A stretch of DNA of 64,000 nucleotides from the NCBI RefSeq assembly GCF_000373585.1, contig NZ_KB891918.1, forward strand, positions 204,133-268,132. Direction: 5' to 3'. A program made the position numbers and the translations under genes. The stretch comes from Streptomyces sp. MspMP-M5 (lineage in GTDB: Bacteria > Actinomycetota > Actinomycetes > Streptomycetales > Streptomycetaceae). This document shows, in pieces, positions 42,912-51,153 of this stretch. How positions within the stretch are numbered: position 1 is the stretch's first letter; each line of letters starts with the position of its first letter. Below the pieces are notes generated by a model, which was not told where the DNA came from, did no database searches, and saw only the letters and a list, made by a program, of their open reading frames with translations.

Positions 42912-44117
42912 GTGACCAGGTCCTCGAATGCCGGCGACACCCCCGTCCCGGCGGACGGCGCCGCCCCGGACGTCGATGTCGTCTGCCTCGGCGAGTCCAT
43001 GGTCACCTTCCTGCCCACCGCCCCCGGCCCGCTCTCCGACGTCCCCGCCTTCGAACGGGCCATCGGCGGCGCCGAGTCCAACGTCGCCTGCGCCCTCGCC
43101 CGCGCCGGCCACCCCACCCGCTGGATCTCCCGGGTCGGCGCCGACGGCTTCGGCGACCACCTCGTCCGGGAGATCGCCGGCCACGGCGTCGACACCCGCG
43201 CGGTCCGCCGCGACCCCGCCCGCCCCACCGGCATCTACTTCCGCACCGCGGGCGACCGCGCCACCGACGCCCACGAAGTCGTCTACTACCGCACCGGCTC
43301 GGCCGCCTCCGCGATGGGCCCGGCCACCATGGACCTCGCCGCCCTCCGCTCCGGCCGGGTGCTCCACCTCTCCGGGATCACCGCCGCGCTCTCCGCCGAC
43401 TGCCTCGACCTGCTGCGCGCCCTGATGTCCCACCCGTCACCCGACCACCACCCCCCAACGGCGGCGCTGCGCGCCGGCAGTCCCCACCCGTCACCCGGGA
43501 CGCCGCGGCCCCACCCGTCACCCGGCGGCGTCGTCCTGGACGCTCCGCGGCGCCCGTTGCTCTCCTTCGACGTCAACTACCGGCCGCGCCTGTGGTCCGG
43601 CCCCCGGGGGCCGCGAGTCCTCCTCGACCTCGCCCGCGCCGCCGACGTGGTCTTCGTCGGCGCCGACGAGGCCCAGGCCGCCTGGGGCCTGCCCGACCCC
43701 CGGGCCGTCCGCGCCGCGCTGCCCGAGCCGGAGACCCTCGTCGTCAAGCTCGGCCGGGCCGGCGCGCTCGTCTTCCGGCACGCCCCCGGCGCCCCCGGCC
43801 ACGACGACGCCCCCGCCGGCACCCTCGTCCCCGCCCCCACCGTCGACGTGGTCGCCGCGGTCGGCGCGGGCGACGCCTTCGCCGCCGGCTTCCTCTCCGC
43901 CACCCTGCGCGGACTGCCGCTGCGCACCCGGGTCCGGCACGGCCACCTGTGGGCCGCCGCCGCCCTCACCGTCCCCGGCGACCTCGCCCCGCCCCCCGCC
44001 CGGCCCCTCGCCGACCGCCTGGCCGCGCTCGACGACGACGCCTGGGGGACACTGCACCTCGGCCCCGGCTGGACGGACGCCATGGAGGCCGCGGACCAGG
44101 AGGTGCACACACAGTGA
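42912..44117 (+). CDS. PfkB-family sugar kinase (KDG-kinase-like)
   Basis: A 401-residue carbohydrate kinase with the PfkB signature AAVGAGDAFAAGFLSA near the C-terminus and GGAESNVACALARAG near residue 52. The family resemblance is to 2-keto-3-deoxygluconate kinases. Residues about 173-206 are an unusual Pro/His/Ser-rich insertion between LLRALM and the VNYRPRLW strand. It is encoded by three near-copies of CCCACCCGTCACCCG. Start GTG 42912 has AAGGAG about 12 bases upstream. The stop overlaps a 27-codon ORF as GTGA. Confidence 0.85.
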   Translation: MTRSSNAGDTPVPADGAAPDVDVVCLGESMVTFLPTAPGPLSDVPAFERAIGGAESNVACALARAGHPTRWISRVGADGFGDHLVREIAGHGVDTRAVRRDPARPTGIYFRTAGDRATDAHEVVYYRTGSAASAMGPATMDLAALRSGRVLHLSGITAALSADCLDLLRALMSHPSPDHHPPTAALRAGSPHPSPGTPRPHPSPGGVVLDAPRRPLLSFDVNYRPRLWSGPRGPRVLLDLARAADVVFVGADEAQAAWGLPDPRAVRAALPEPETLVVKLGRAGALVFRHAPGAPGHDDAPAGTLVPAPTVDVVAAVGAGDAFAAGFLSATLRGLPLRTRVRHGHLWAAAALTVPGDLAPPPARPLADRLAALDDDAWGTLHLGPGWTDAMEAADQEVHTQ

Positions 44118-44197
44118 GCGAGCACAGCGAGCGAACCGCCCGGAAGCGCACCCCGGACGAGGCCCCGGCCGGCGGCGGAAGCGAGGCCCGCGCATGA
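44114..44197 (+). CDS. 27-residue ORF linking kinase and IclR genes
   Basis: GTG 44114 overlaps the kinase stop (GTGA), and its own TGA at 44195-44197 overlaps the IclR start (ATGA). AGGAGG lies about 10 bases before the GTG. The product (VSEHSERTARKRTPDEAP... to EARA) is charged and unstructured. It is not in frame with either neighbour. Its likely role is to keep ribosomes loaded across the gap; a functional peptide is possible but unsupported. Confidence 0.45.
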   Translation: MSEHSERTARKRTPDEAPAGGGSEARA

Positions 44198-44961
44198 GCC
44201 AGACCGTCGACCGCGCGCTGAGCATCCTGCCGCTGCTCGCCGAGGGCCCCGCCGACCTCGGACAGGTCGCCGACCGGCTCGGCGTGCACAAGTCCACCGC
44301 GCTGCGCCTGCTGCGCACCCTGCACGCACACGGCCTCGTCCACCGCCAGCCCGACCAGCGCTACCGCCTCGGCGCCCGGCTCTTCGCCCTCGCCCAGGAG
44401 GCCGCCGAGCATCTCGACGTCCGCGAGATCGCCCACCCCCACCTCGTCGAACTCAACGAGAAGTGCGGCCACACCGTCCACCTCGCCGTCCACGAGGAGA
44501 ACGAGGTCCTCTACATCGACAAGGTGGACAGCCGCTATCCCGTCCGGATGTACTCCCGGATCGGCAAACCGGTCGCGATCACCGTCGCCGCGGTCGCCAA
44601 ACTGCTCCTGGCCGACCTGCCCGAGCCCGAGCGCCGCGCCCTCGCCGCCCGGCTCGACTACCCCCGCTACACGTCCCGTTCGACGCCCGACGCCGCGGCC
44701 TTCCTGGCCGAGCTGGCCAAGGTGCGCGAACAGGGCTGGGCCACCGACCTCGGTGGCCACGAGGAGTCCATCAACTGCATCGGCGCCCCCATCCGCGGCG
44801 CGGACGGACGGGTCGCGGCCGCCATGTCGCTCTCCGCACCCAACGTCGTGGTGAGCGCCGAGGAACTCCTCACCCTGCTCCCGCTGTTGCGCCGCACCGC
44901 CGACGCCATCAGCCGGGAGTACTCCGGCACCACCAGCCCCGGCCACGAGCCGGCCCCGTGA
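44194..44961 (+). CDS. IclR-family transcriptional regulator
   Basis: A 255-residue regulator with an N-terminal winged helix (LGQVADRLGVHKSTALRLLRTLHAHGLV) and a C-terminal effector domain (for example GHTVHLAVHEENEVLYIDKVD and GWATDLGGHEESINCIGAPI). It probably controls the divergent D-amino-acid/sugar-acid genes through the palindromes at 42.66 kb. ATG 44194 overlaps the stop of the 27-codon ORF. The effector is unknown; 2-oxo or sugar acids are candidates. Confidence 0.92.
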   Translation: MSQTVDRALSILPLLAEGPADLGQVADRLGVHKSTALRLLRTLHAHGLVHRQPDQRYRLGARLFALAQEAAEHLDVREIAHPHLVELNEKCGHTVHLAVHEENEVLYIDKVDSRYPVRMYSRIGKPVAITVAAVAKLLLADLPEPERRALAARLDYPRYTSRSTPDAAAFLAELAKVREQGWATDLGGHEESINCIGAPIRGADGRVAAAMSLSAPNVVVSAEELLTLLPLLRRTADAISREYSGTTSPGHEPAP

Positions 44962-44981
44962 AGCACGTGCGAAGGACACCC

Positions 44982-45392
44982 ATGAGCGAGAAGACCGCCC
45001 TCACCCCGGCCACCCACACGACCCCGCCCGCGAAGTTCTCGCACGGCGTCAAGAAGGGCAACATCCTCCAGGTCGCCGGCCAGGTCGGCTTCCTGCCCGC
45101 CGTCGAGGGCCGGCCCCCGACGCCGGCCGGCCCGACGCTGCGCGAGCAGACCCTGCGGACCCTCGAAAACGTCCGGGCGATCCTCGAAGAGGGCGGCGCC
45201 ACCTGGGACGACGCGATGATGATCCGCGTCTACCTCACGGACGTGGACCACTTCGCCGAGATGAACGAGATCTACAACGCCTACTTCGAGGAGCAGGGCC
45301 TCAAGGAGGCCCCGGCCGCCCGGACCACCGTCTACGTCGGCCTGCCCAAGGGCCTGCTCATCGAGATCGACGCGCTCGCCGTCCTGAGCTGA
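44982..45392 (+). CDS. ridA: RidA-family imine deaminase
   Basis: A 136-residue YjgF/RidA protein, expected to hydrolyse the reactive enamine/imine products released by PLP deaminases. The catalytic arginine is in PAARTTVYVGLPKGLLIEID, with the C-terminal glutamate following. Its place beside a PLP deaminase gene fits that function. ATG 44982 follows GAAGGA. It is 20 bases from the IclR gene, and a hairpin separates it from the permease gene. Confidence 0.92.
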   Translation: MSEKTALTPATHTTPPAKFSHGVKKGNILQVAGQVGFLPAVEGRPPTPAGPTLREQTLRTLENVRAILEEGGATWDDAMMIRVYLTDVDHFAEMNEIYNAYFEEQGLKEAPAARTTVYVGLPKGLLIEIDALAVLS

Positions 45393-45454
45393 GGCACCAA
45401 CCCACCTTGCACCGCCCGCTGTTGGCGCACCACCGCGTGCACCGTCCGCCGCAC

Positions 45455-45488
45455 GGCACGGCGCCCCGTACGACCGGGGCGCCGTGCC
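45455..45488 (+). terminator. 13-bp hairpin between ridA and gntP-type gene
   Basis: GGCACGGCGCCCC (45455-45467) pairs perfectly with GGGGCGCCGTGCC (45476-45488). It lies 43 bases before the permease start, so it is either an intra-operon terminator or an mRNA-processing/stability hairpin. Confidence 0.75.
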
Positions 45489-45531
45489 GCGGTCCCCCCT
45501 GCCCGGACCCACCCCGACAACGGAGTCACCC

Positions 45532-47007
45532 ATGGTCCTCGCCGCCGCGACCGCGCCCGCGCCACCACCGCACACCGGTGGTCTGCCGGCCCTGATACCG
45601 GGCACGCCCGGCCTGCTGACCGTCGCCGCCCTCGGTATCGCCCTGCTGCTCTTCCTGATCATGAAGGTCAGGCTGCAGCCCTTCGTCGCCCTGCTCGGCG
45701 TCTCCCTCGCGGTCGGCCTGGCCGCCGGCCTCTCCGTCACCGAACTCTTCGGCACGGTCCAGAGGTCCGACGCGGTCTCCCTGATCGAGACCGGAATGGG
45801 CGGGATCCTCGGCCATGTCGCGATCATCATCGGCCTGGGCACCATGCTCGGCGCGATCCTCGAAGTCTCCGGCGGCGCCGAGGTGTTGAGCGCCCGCCTG
45901 CTGGCCCTCTTCGGCGAGCGGCGCGCCCCGCTGGCGATGGGCCTGACCGGTCTGCTCTTCGGCATCCCGGTCTTCTTCGACGTCGGCATCTTCGTGCTGG
46001 CGCCGCTGGTCTACGCCGCCGCCCGGAAGAGCGGCAGGTCGATCGTGCTCTACGCCATGCCGCTGCTGGCCGGGCTGTCCATGACGCACGCCTTCCTGCC
46101 GCCGCACCCCGGGCCGGTGGCCGCGGCCGGCCTGTTCAAGGTCGACCTGGGCTGGATCATCCTCATGGGCGTGGTGTGCGGGGTGCCCGCGGTGCTGGCG
46201 GCCTGGGCGTACGCCGCCTGGATCGGCCGGCGGCTGTTCGTGCCCGTCCCGCAGGACATGGCCGAGGCCGCCGAGGAGGCCCGGGCCACGGTGGCCGCCG
46301 AGCAGGCCGAGGGGGGCGGGGCCGCCCTGCGGGAGAAGCCGGTCGCGTTGGGCACCGTCCTCGCCATCATCGGCACCCCGCTGGTGCTGATCCTGCTGGC
46401 CACCTTCTCCTCCATAGCCCTGCCCCCTTCCACCGGCCGCTCGGTCGTCGAGTTCCTCGGTCACCCCTTCGTCTCCCTGACGCTCGCGCTGCTGCTGGCG
46501 TACTACCTGCTGGGCGTGCGGCGCGGCTGGTCCCGCAGGTCCCTGGAGGCGGTCTCCACCGCGTCCCTCAAGCCGGTCGGCAACATCCTGCTGGTCGTCG
46601 GCGCGGGCGGGATCTTCGGCGCGGTCCTCAAGGGCAGCGGGGTGGCCACCGCGCTGTCGGACACCTTCCACCACGTCGGCCTGCCGGTGATCGTGCTGGC
46701 CTATCTGTTGTCGCTGGTGCTGCGGGTGGCCCAGGGCTCGCCGACGGTGGCGATCGTGACCACCGCCGGGATCGTGCTCCCGCTGGTCGAGGCGCAGGGC
46801 CTCTCCCAGGCCCGTCTGGCGCTGGTCATCATGGCGATCTCGGCCGGCTCGATCTTCGCCTCGCACGTCAACGACGGCGGATTCTGGATGGTCGGCAAGT
46901 ACTTCGGGATCTCCGAACGCGACACGCTGAAGACCTGGACGGTCCTGGAGTCGGTCCTCTCGCTCGCCGGCTTCGCGGTGGCGGCGGTGGTGAGCCTGGT
47001 CGTCTAA
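45532..47007 (+). CDS. GntP-family gluconate/sugar-acid permease
   Basis: A 491-residue transporter with 12 or more membrane segments, GntP family (gluconate:H+ symport type; some members carry D-serine). Family blocks include GMGGILGHVAIIIGLGTMLG, FGIPVFFDVGIFVLAPLVY, HAFLPPHPGPVAAAGL and SHVNDGGFWMVGKYFG. ATG 45532 follows GGAG. In this cluster the substrate could be a sugar acid for the kinase or a D-amino acid for the deaminase; sequence does not decide. Confidence 0.9.
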   Translation: MVLAAATAPAPPPHTGGLPALIPGTPGLLTVAALGIALLLFLIMKVRLQPFVALLGVSLAVGLAAGLSVTELFGTVQRSDAVSLIETGMGGILGHVAIIIGLGTMLGAILEVSGGAEVLSARLLALFGERRAPLAMGLTGLLFGIPVFFDVGIFVLAPLVYAAARKSGRSIVLYAMPLLAGLSMTHAFLPPHPGPVAAAGLFKVDLGWIILMGVVCGVPAVLAAWAYAAWIGRRLFVPVPQDMAEAAEEARATVAAEQAEGGGAALREKPVALGTVLAIIGTPLVLILLATFSSIALPPSTGRSVVEFLGHPFVSLTLALLLAYYLLGVRRGWSRRSLEAVSTASLKPVGNILLVVGAGGIFGAVLKGSGVATALSDTFHHVGLPVIVLAYLLSLVLRVAQGSPTVAIVTTAGIVLPLVEAQGLSQARLALVIMAISAGSIFASHVNDGGFWMVGKYFGISERDTLKTWTVLESVLSLAGFAVAAVVSLVV

Positions 47008-47180
47008 GGACGCGGGGGCGTCCCCCCCCCGGTCAAGCGGTGAAGGTGTCAACTCGTCACCGATTTCCGGAAATTCATTGCCGTGGGGCCGGGACCGGCG
47101 AACAATGCGCGTGACAAAAACGGAGCGGCGCGGAACTGACACCGCGCCACTTCGCACACAGAGCTGAGAGGATCCCCCAC
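47008..47180 (+). other. Intergenic, short GGACGC/GCGTCC hairpin
   Basis: A 6-bp hairpin lies just after the permease stop (about 47009-47024). The rest presumably holds the protease promoter, including the AT-richer 47041-47110. No gene is seen. Confidence 0.4.
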
Positions 47181-48062
47181 ATGTATCGACCTCTCGTCGG
47201 CACCCTGGCCACCGCCGTACTGGGAGCTGCCGCCCTGGTGACGGCCGCCGCCCCCGCGGGCGCCGCCCCGGCCGGTGCCGCCGCGCACCACAAGCCGAAG
47301 CCCCCGCGGACGCAGGCCGTCGACTTCGCGGGCACGGTGGCGCTGGATGACTGCTCCGGTTCGATCGTCAAGATGCCCACCTCGCAGCCGGACGACCCGG
47401 CGCTGGTGATGACCAACGGTCACTGTCTGGAGAGCGGGATGCCCGCCGCGGGCGAGGTCATAGTCGACCAGCCCTCCAGCCGCAGCTTCACCGTCCTGGA
47501 CAAGTCGGCCGGCGACCTGGGCACGCTCCAGGCCACCAAGATCGCCTACTCGACGATGACCGACACCGACGTGACGTTCTACGAGACCGGCTCCACCTAC
47601 GCCCAGATCCAGCAGAAGTACGGGATCAAGCCGCTGGAGCTGTCCACGGACCACCCCACCAAGGGCGCCGGGATCACCGTCGTCTCCGGTTACTGGAAGA
47701 AGACCTACACCTGCAACATCGACGGGTTCGTGCCCACCCTCAAGGAGGGCGACTGGACCTGGAAGGACTCGGTCCGCTACACCCCCCAGTGCAAGACGAT
47801 CGGCGGCACCTCCGGCTCGCCGGTGATCGACAACAGCACCGGCAAGGTCACCGCGATCAACAACACGGGCAACGAGAACGGTGAGCGCTGCACCGTCAAC
47901 AACCCGTGCGAGGTGGACGCGAACGGCAACGTCACCGTCCACAAGGGCACCAACTACGCCGAGGAGACCTACACCATCCCCAAGTGCTTCGGCACCGGCA
48001 ACAAGCTCGACCTGAACGCCGCGGGCTGCACCCTGCCCAAGCCCTCCGGCATCCGCCGCTGA
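47181..48062 (+). CDS. Secreted trypsin-like serine protease
   Basis: A 293-residue exported protein with a signal peptide (MYRPLVGTLATAVLGAAALVTAAAPAGA, cut near residue 28). The triad is visible: His in VMTNGHCLE, Asp probably in TDTDVTFYE, and Ser in IGGTSGSPVID, so it is a chymotrypsin-fold (S1-like) protease. Several cysteines suggest disulfides. There is no obvious long pro-region. ATG 47181 follows GAGAGGAT. A strong hairpin separates it from the convergent chitinase gene. Confidence 0.85.
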   Translation: MYRPLVGTLATAVLGAAALVTAAAPAGAAPAGAAAHHKPKPPRTQAVDFAGTVALDDCSGSIVKMPTSQPDDPALVMTNGHCLESGMPAAGEVIVDQPSSRSFTVLDKSAGDLGTLQATKIAYSTMTDTDVTFYETGSTYAQIQQKYGIKPLELSTDHPTKGAGITVVSGYWKKTYTCNIDGFVPTLKEGDWTWKDSVRYTPQCKTIGGTSGSPVIDNSTGKVTAINNTGNENGERCTVNNPCEVDANGNVTVHKGTNYAEETYTIPKCFGTGNKLDLNAAGCTLPKPSGIRR

Positions 48063-48133
48063 CCGGAAGCGGCTGACCGCAAGCCGCTGAGCGAAAGCCG
48101 CCGACCGCAGGCCGCCGCCGTGGCCGGGTGCGA

Positions 48134-48166
48134 CCAGGTCCCGTGCACCGCGTGCACGGGACCTGG
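48134..48166. terminator. Bidirectional 14-bp hairpin
   Basis: CCAGGTCCCGTGCA pairs perfectly with TGCACGGGACCTGG over a 5-nt loop, between the convergent protease and chitinase genes. Confidence 0.88.
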
Positions 48167-48199
48167 CCTTCGGGGGGTGGCGTCTTGGGGGGATGCCGG

Positions 48200-49243
48200 C
48201 TACGGCAGTTGGTGGACGTGCCCGCCGACCTGGCTCGCGAAGCCGCTGCCGTTCGCGGCGTCCCAGTTCGTCGACCAGGTCATCGCGCCCCGCAGCCCCG
48301 GATACGTCCGGGACGGCTTGAACGAGCCGCAGTTCCGGCCCGCGGTCAGGCAGTCCAGCGCGGCGTTCACCACGGCGGGGGAGACGTAGCCGCCGCCCGC
48401 CGCGGTGGGCGAGGCCGGCAGGCCGAGGCCGACCTGCGACGGGGCCAGCCCGCCCTCCAGTTGGGTGCAGGCGAGCGCGGTGAGGAAGTCCACCGTGCCC
48501 TGGGAGTAGACCTTGCCGTCGCAGCCGTTCATCGCGCCGCTGTTGTAGAACTGGGTGTTGACGACGGTCAGGAAGTCCTTGATGGCCAGCGCCGTCTTGA
48601 AGTACTCGTTCTGCGGCGACAGCATGTCGACGGTCTGCGGGGCCATGGTCACCACGACGTCCGGGTGCTTGGCGTGCACGGCCTTCAGCGCCTGTGTCAT
48701 ATAGGTGGAGTTGAGGCCGTTCTCCAGGTCGATGTCGACGCCGTCGAAGCCGTACTCGTCCATCAGGCCGTTGATCGAGTCGGCGAAGTTCTGCGCCGAG
48801 GCGTCGTCGCCGACCGAGACCGCGCCCTTCTCGCCGCCGACCGAGAGCACCACCGACTTCCCGGCCGCCTGCTTGGCCTTGACGTCCGCTTTGAAGTCGG
48901 CCGCCGAGCCGTAGCCGACGGCCGGGTCGAGGGTGAAGGTGACGCCGCCGGGCTTTGCGGTCGTGTCGGCGAAGGCCACCGCGATGATGTCGTAGGCGTC
49001 GTCGACGTCCTTCAGCTTCTGGACCTTGGCGCCGTTGTCGAAGTTCTGCCAGTAACCCGTCAGGGCGTGTTTCGGGACGGCCGCGGCGTGGGCCGCGGGG
49101 GCGGGGCGGTGCGCCGTCGGGCCGGTGGCCCCGGCGGTGCCGGCGGGACCGGCGGCGACCAGGCCGCCCGACGCCAGCGCGGCGGCGGCCAGCCCGGCCA
49201 GCAGCCGTCCGCGGACGGGTCTCGCCCCTGCCGCAACAGCCAT
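48200..49243 (-). CDS. Secreted GH18 chitinase
   Basis: A 347-residue extracellular chitinase. The signal peptide is long and Ala-rich (RR near 10-15, cleavage around residue 40-55). The GH18 catalytic motif DxxDxDxE is present as FDGVDIDLEN, preceded by the substrate-binding strand VVLSVGGEKG. No chitin-binding domain is present. ATG 49243 (MAVAAGARPV) is used; a 52-codon upstream extension overlaps the promoter. A dre-like palindrome lies about 130 bases upstream, so control by the GlcNAc regulator DasR is inferred. Confidence 0.92.
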   Translation of the reverse strand: MAVAAGARPVRGRLLAGLAAAALASGGLVAAGPAGTAGATGPTAHRPAPAAHAAAVPKHALTGYWQNFDNGAKVQKLKDVDDAYDIIAVAFADTTAKPGGVTFTLDPAVGYGSAADFKADVKAKQAAGKSVVLSVGGEKGAVSVGDDASAQNFADSINGLMDEYGFDGVDIDLENGLNSTYMTQALKAVHAKHPDVVVTMAPQTVDMLSPQNEYFKTALAIKDFLTVVNTQFYNSGAMNGCDGKVYSQGTVDFLTALACTQLEGGLAPSQVGLGLPASPTAAGGGYVSPAVVNAALDCLTAGRNCGSFKPSRTYPGLRGAMTWSTNWDAANGSGFASQVGGHVHQLP

Positions 49244-49373
49244 TGCTGTCCCGATCGTTGGGCCTGTTGTCCCTGCTCCTCGGCGTGCGCGAACCACGAC
49301 TGCCTCCGTGTGGGGGGTGGTTGGGAAGTGGTGCGGGTGCGCGCTCAGGGGCCCCTGGGCTTGCCGTACAAGG

Positions 49374-49385
49374 TGGTCCAGACCA
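49374..49385 (-). promoter_or_regulatory. dre-like palindrome upstream of chitinase gene
   Basis: TGGTCCAGACCA differs by one base from the TGGTCTAGACCA core known from Streptomyces chitinase promoters and DasR-responsive elements. It lies in the 368-bp gap between the chitinase gene and the pilus operon. It could also affect the latter, whose start is 227 bases away on the other side. Confidence 0.7.
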
Positions 49386-49611
49386 ATAAACGGTGTCAAG
49401 GGGCCGACGGGAAGCGGGTGTTCCGATGGTCGCGGCTTGTGTGGAATGCGGGGTTTCCCTGTGGACCGACGGGCAAGACGAGTAGCCCAGAACGTGTTCT
49501 CCGGGACGTATCTCTGTAGATAAAGTGCAGAGCGTATGGCGCCGATGGCGCAGAGCTGTGCCGATCCGCGGTCCCGGGTGCCCCGGAGGCCGGAAGGAGT
49601 GGGGGAGCGAC

Positions 49612-51045
49612 GTGCCGACCGCGATTGCAGTCACCAGCCCGGACCTCGCGCTGCCCGCCCCCGTCGACCGGAGGACGCCCGCCGCGGTCGTCCTCCGGGC
49701 CCCGCACCAGCAGCCGTTGGACGACGCGCTGACGGAGATCAGCGCGGTCCTCGAACACCACGGCCATCTCGTCGTCCTGTATTCCGCCGCCTGCCCGCCG
49801 GAGCACGTCCGCCGGCTGCACACCCTGCGCGCCGTCCTGGAGAGCGACCGGATCGCCATCCTCCCCAGCGCCCTGCCGCCGCTCGGCGTCGCCGTACTCG
49901 CCTGCCAGCTGCGGCAGTTGTCGGTGTGCGGCTTCAGCCCCGGCGTGCTGGCCTGCGCGGCCCGGCTGCTGGCGCACTACGTCCACGCCGGGGCGCTGCT
50001 CGGCAGCGTCAGCGGGCTGGACCGGGTCGAGGTGGACCTGCGCTCCCATGTGAAGTCCTGGCTCCCCGGCGCGCACTTCGCGGTCCTGGCGACCCCGCAG
50101 CCGCAACTGCTCCACCTCGACCGGAACAGCACCCGCGCCGGACTCCGCCCGCCCGGATTCGCCACCCAACTCGCCGTGGCCCGCGGTCAGTTGACCGCAG
50201 ACTGGGTGACCTCCGCGCTCGCCCCGGCCTGGCAGGTGCAGGGCGTCTACGAGGCGCGGCTGCCCACCGAGTCCGCCCGCTGGTGGGGCACCCAGAAGCT
50301 GATCGAGTTCGCCGCCGCCATCCCCGATCCGGCGCTGCTCAGCCGCCTGGTGGCGTCCGTCCGGCGGGAGGAGTGCGGCTGGTGCGGCCAGGAGGTCATC
50401 GGCGACCGCTGCGCGTTCTGCGCGGCGCCGCTGGCCCGGGACCGGGCGGGCGGCGGCTCCGGCGGGCGGACACCCGCCGCCATAGCCGGGGCGCCGGCCG
50501 CGGCCGCGGCGCCGGCGCCCGCCCCCGCCGCCGACCCGCCCGCGGCCCCCGCACCGCCCGCCGCCGCCCCCGACCCGTCCGGCGGCTCACCGCTGTGGCA
50601 GCGCGGCCTGTCACCCGTGGCGCCCTCCGGCGTGCCCGGGGTCGTCGGCATCACGGGAATGCCGGGCCCACCGGGGCCACCGCCGGTCGCCGGCCCACCC
50701 CAGGCCGCCGGGCCGCCCTGCGCCACCGGCGCACCCGCCATCCCGGGAGCACCGCCCGCCGCGGGCACTCCGTACGGCGCGGGCGTCCCCTATGGCACCG
50801 GCGCCCCCTGCCATACGGCCTCCCCGTACGGCACCGGCGTCCCCGGCGCCACGGGCGTCCCGGGCATCACGGGACTCCGTGGCGGCGCCCCCGGTGTCCG
50901 CGGCGGGCCCGGCCCGCTCGACGTCCGTGGACCGGGCGCCATGGCCGGTCCGCCGCCCGGTCCGCCCGGCCACCCGCACCAACCGGGCCACCCCGACCTG
51001 CACACCCTCCCCGGTGGCGCACGGACGGTAGCCCCCGTGCGCTGA
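49612..51045 (+). CDS. Zinc-ribbon protein with collagen-like tail, pilus operon
   Basis: A 477-residue protein of unknown function at the head of the Tad operon. Residues 1-250 are a folded alpha/beta domain; AVLEHHGHLVVLYSAACPPE suggests a receiver- or regulator-like fold, but I cannot name it. Cysteines 255/258 and 267/270 form a CxxC-CxxC zinc ribbon. Residues 280-477 are Pro/Gly/Ala-rich and contain collagen-like GxP triplets (for example GVPGVVGITGMPGPPGPPP). No signal peptide is seen, so the tail is probably cytoplasmic. GTG 49612 follows GGGGAGCGAC. Confidence 0.7.
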   Translation: MPTAIAVTSPDLALPAPVDRRTPAAVVLRAPHQQPLDDALTEISAVLEHHGHLVVLYSAACPPEHVRRLHTLRAVLESDRIAILPSALPPLGVAVLACQLRQLSVCGFSPGVLACAARLLAHYVHAGALLGSVSGLDRVEVDLRSHVKSWLPGAHFAVLATPQPQLLHLDRNSTRAGLRPPGFATQLAVARGQLTADWVTSALAPAWQVQGVYEARLPTESARWWGTQKLIEFAAAIPDPALLSRLVASVRREECGWCGQEVIGDRCAFCAAPLARDRAGGGSGGRTPAAIAGAPAAAAAPAPAPAADPPAAPAPPAAAPDPSGGSPLWQRGLSPVAPSGVPGVVGITGMPGPPGPPPVAGPPQAAGPPCATGAPAIPGAPPAAGTPYGAGVPYGTGAPCHTASPYGTGVPGATGVPGITGLRGGAPGVRGGPGPLDVRGPGAMAGPPPGPPGHPHQPGHPDLHTLPGGARTVAPVR

Positions 51046-51153
51046 CCCCGAGCCCGCACCGCCCCCTCCGCGCCCGGTCCGCCGGTCCCGCCCGCGCCCG
51101 GCCGCCACCCGCCCCGACCGCCCCGCCCCCGTCCCGATCGAGGTCCCCCGCCC

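Noticed and set aside
47049..49859. 936-codon minus-strand frame
   Set aside because: It overlaps the protease and the real chitinase frame and has random Arg/Gly-rich composition.
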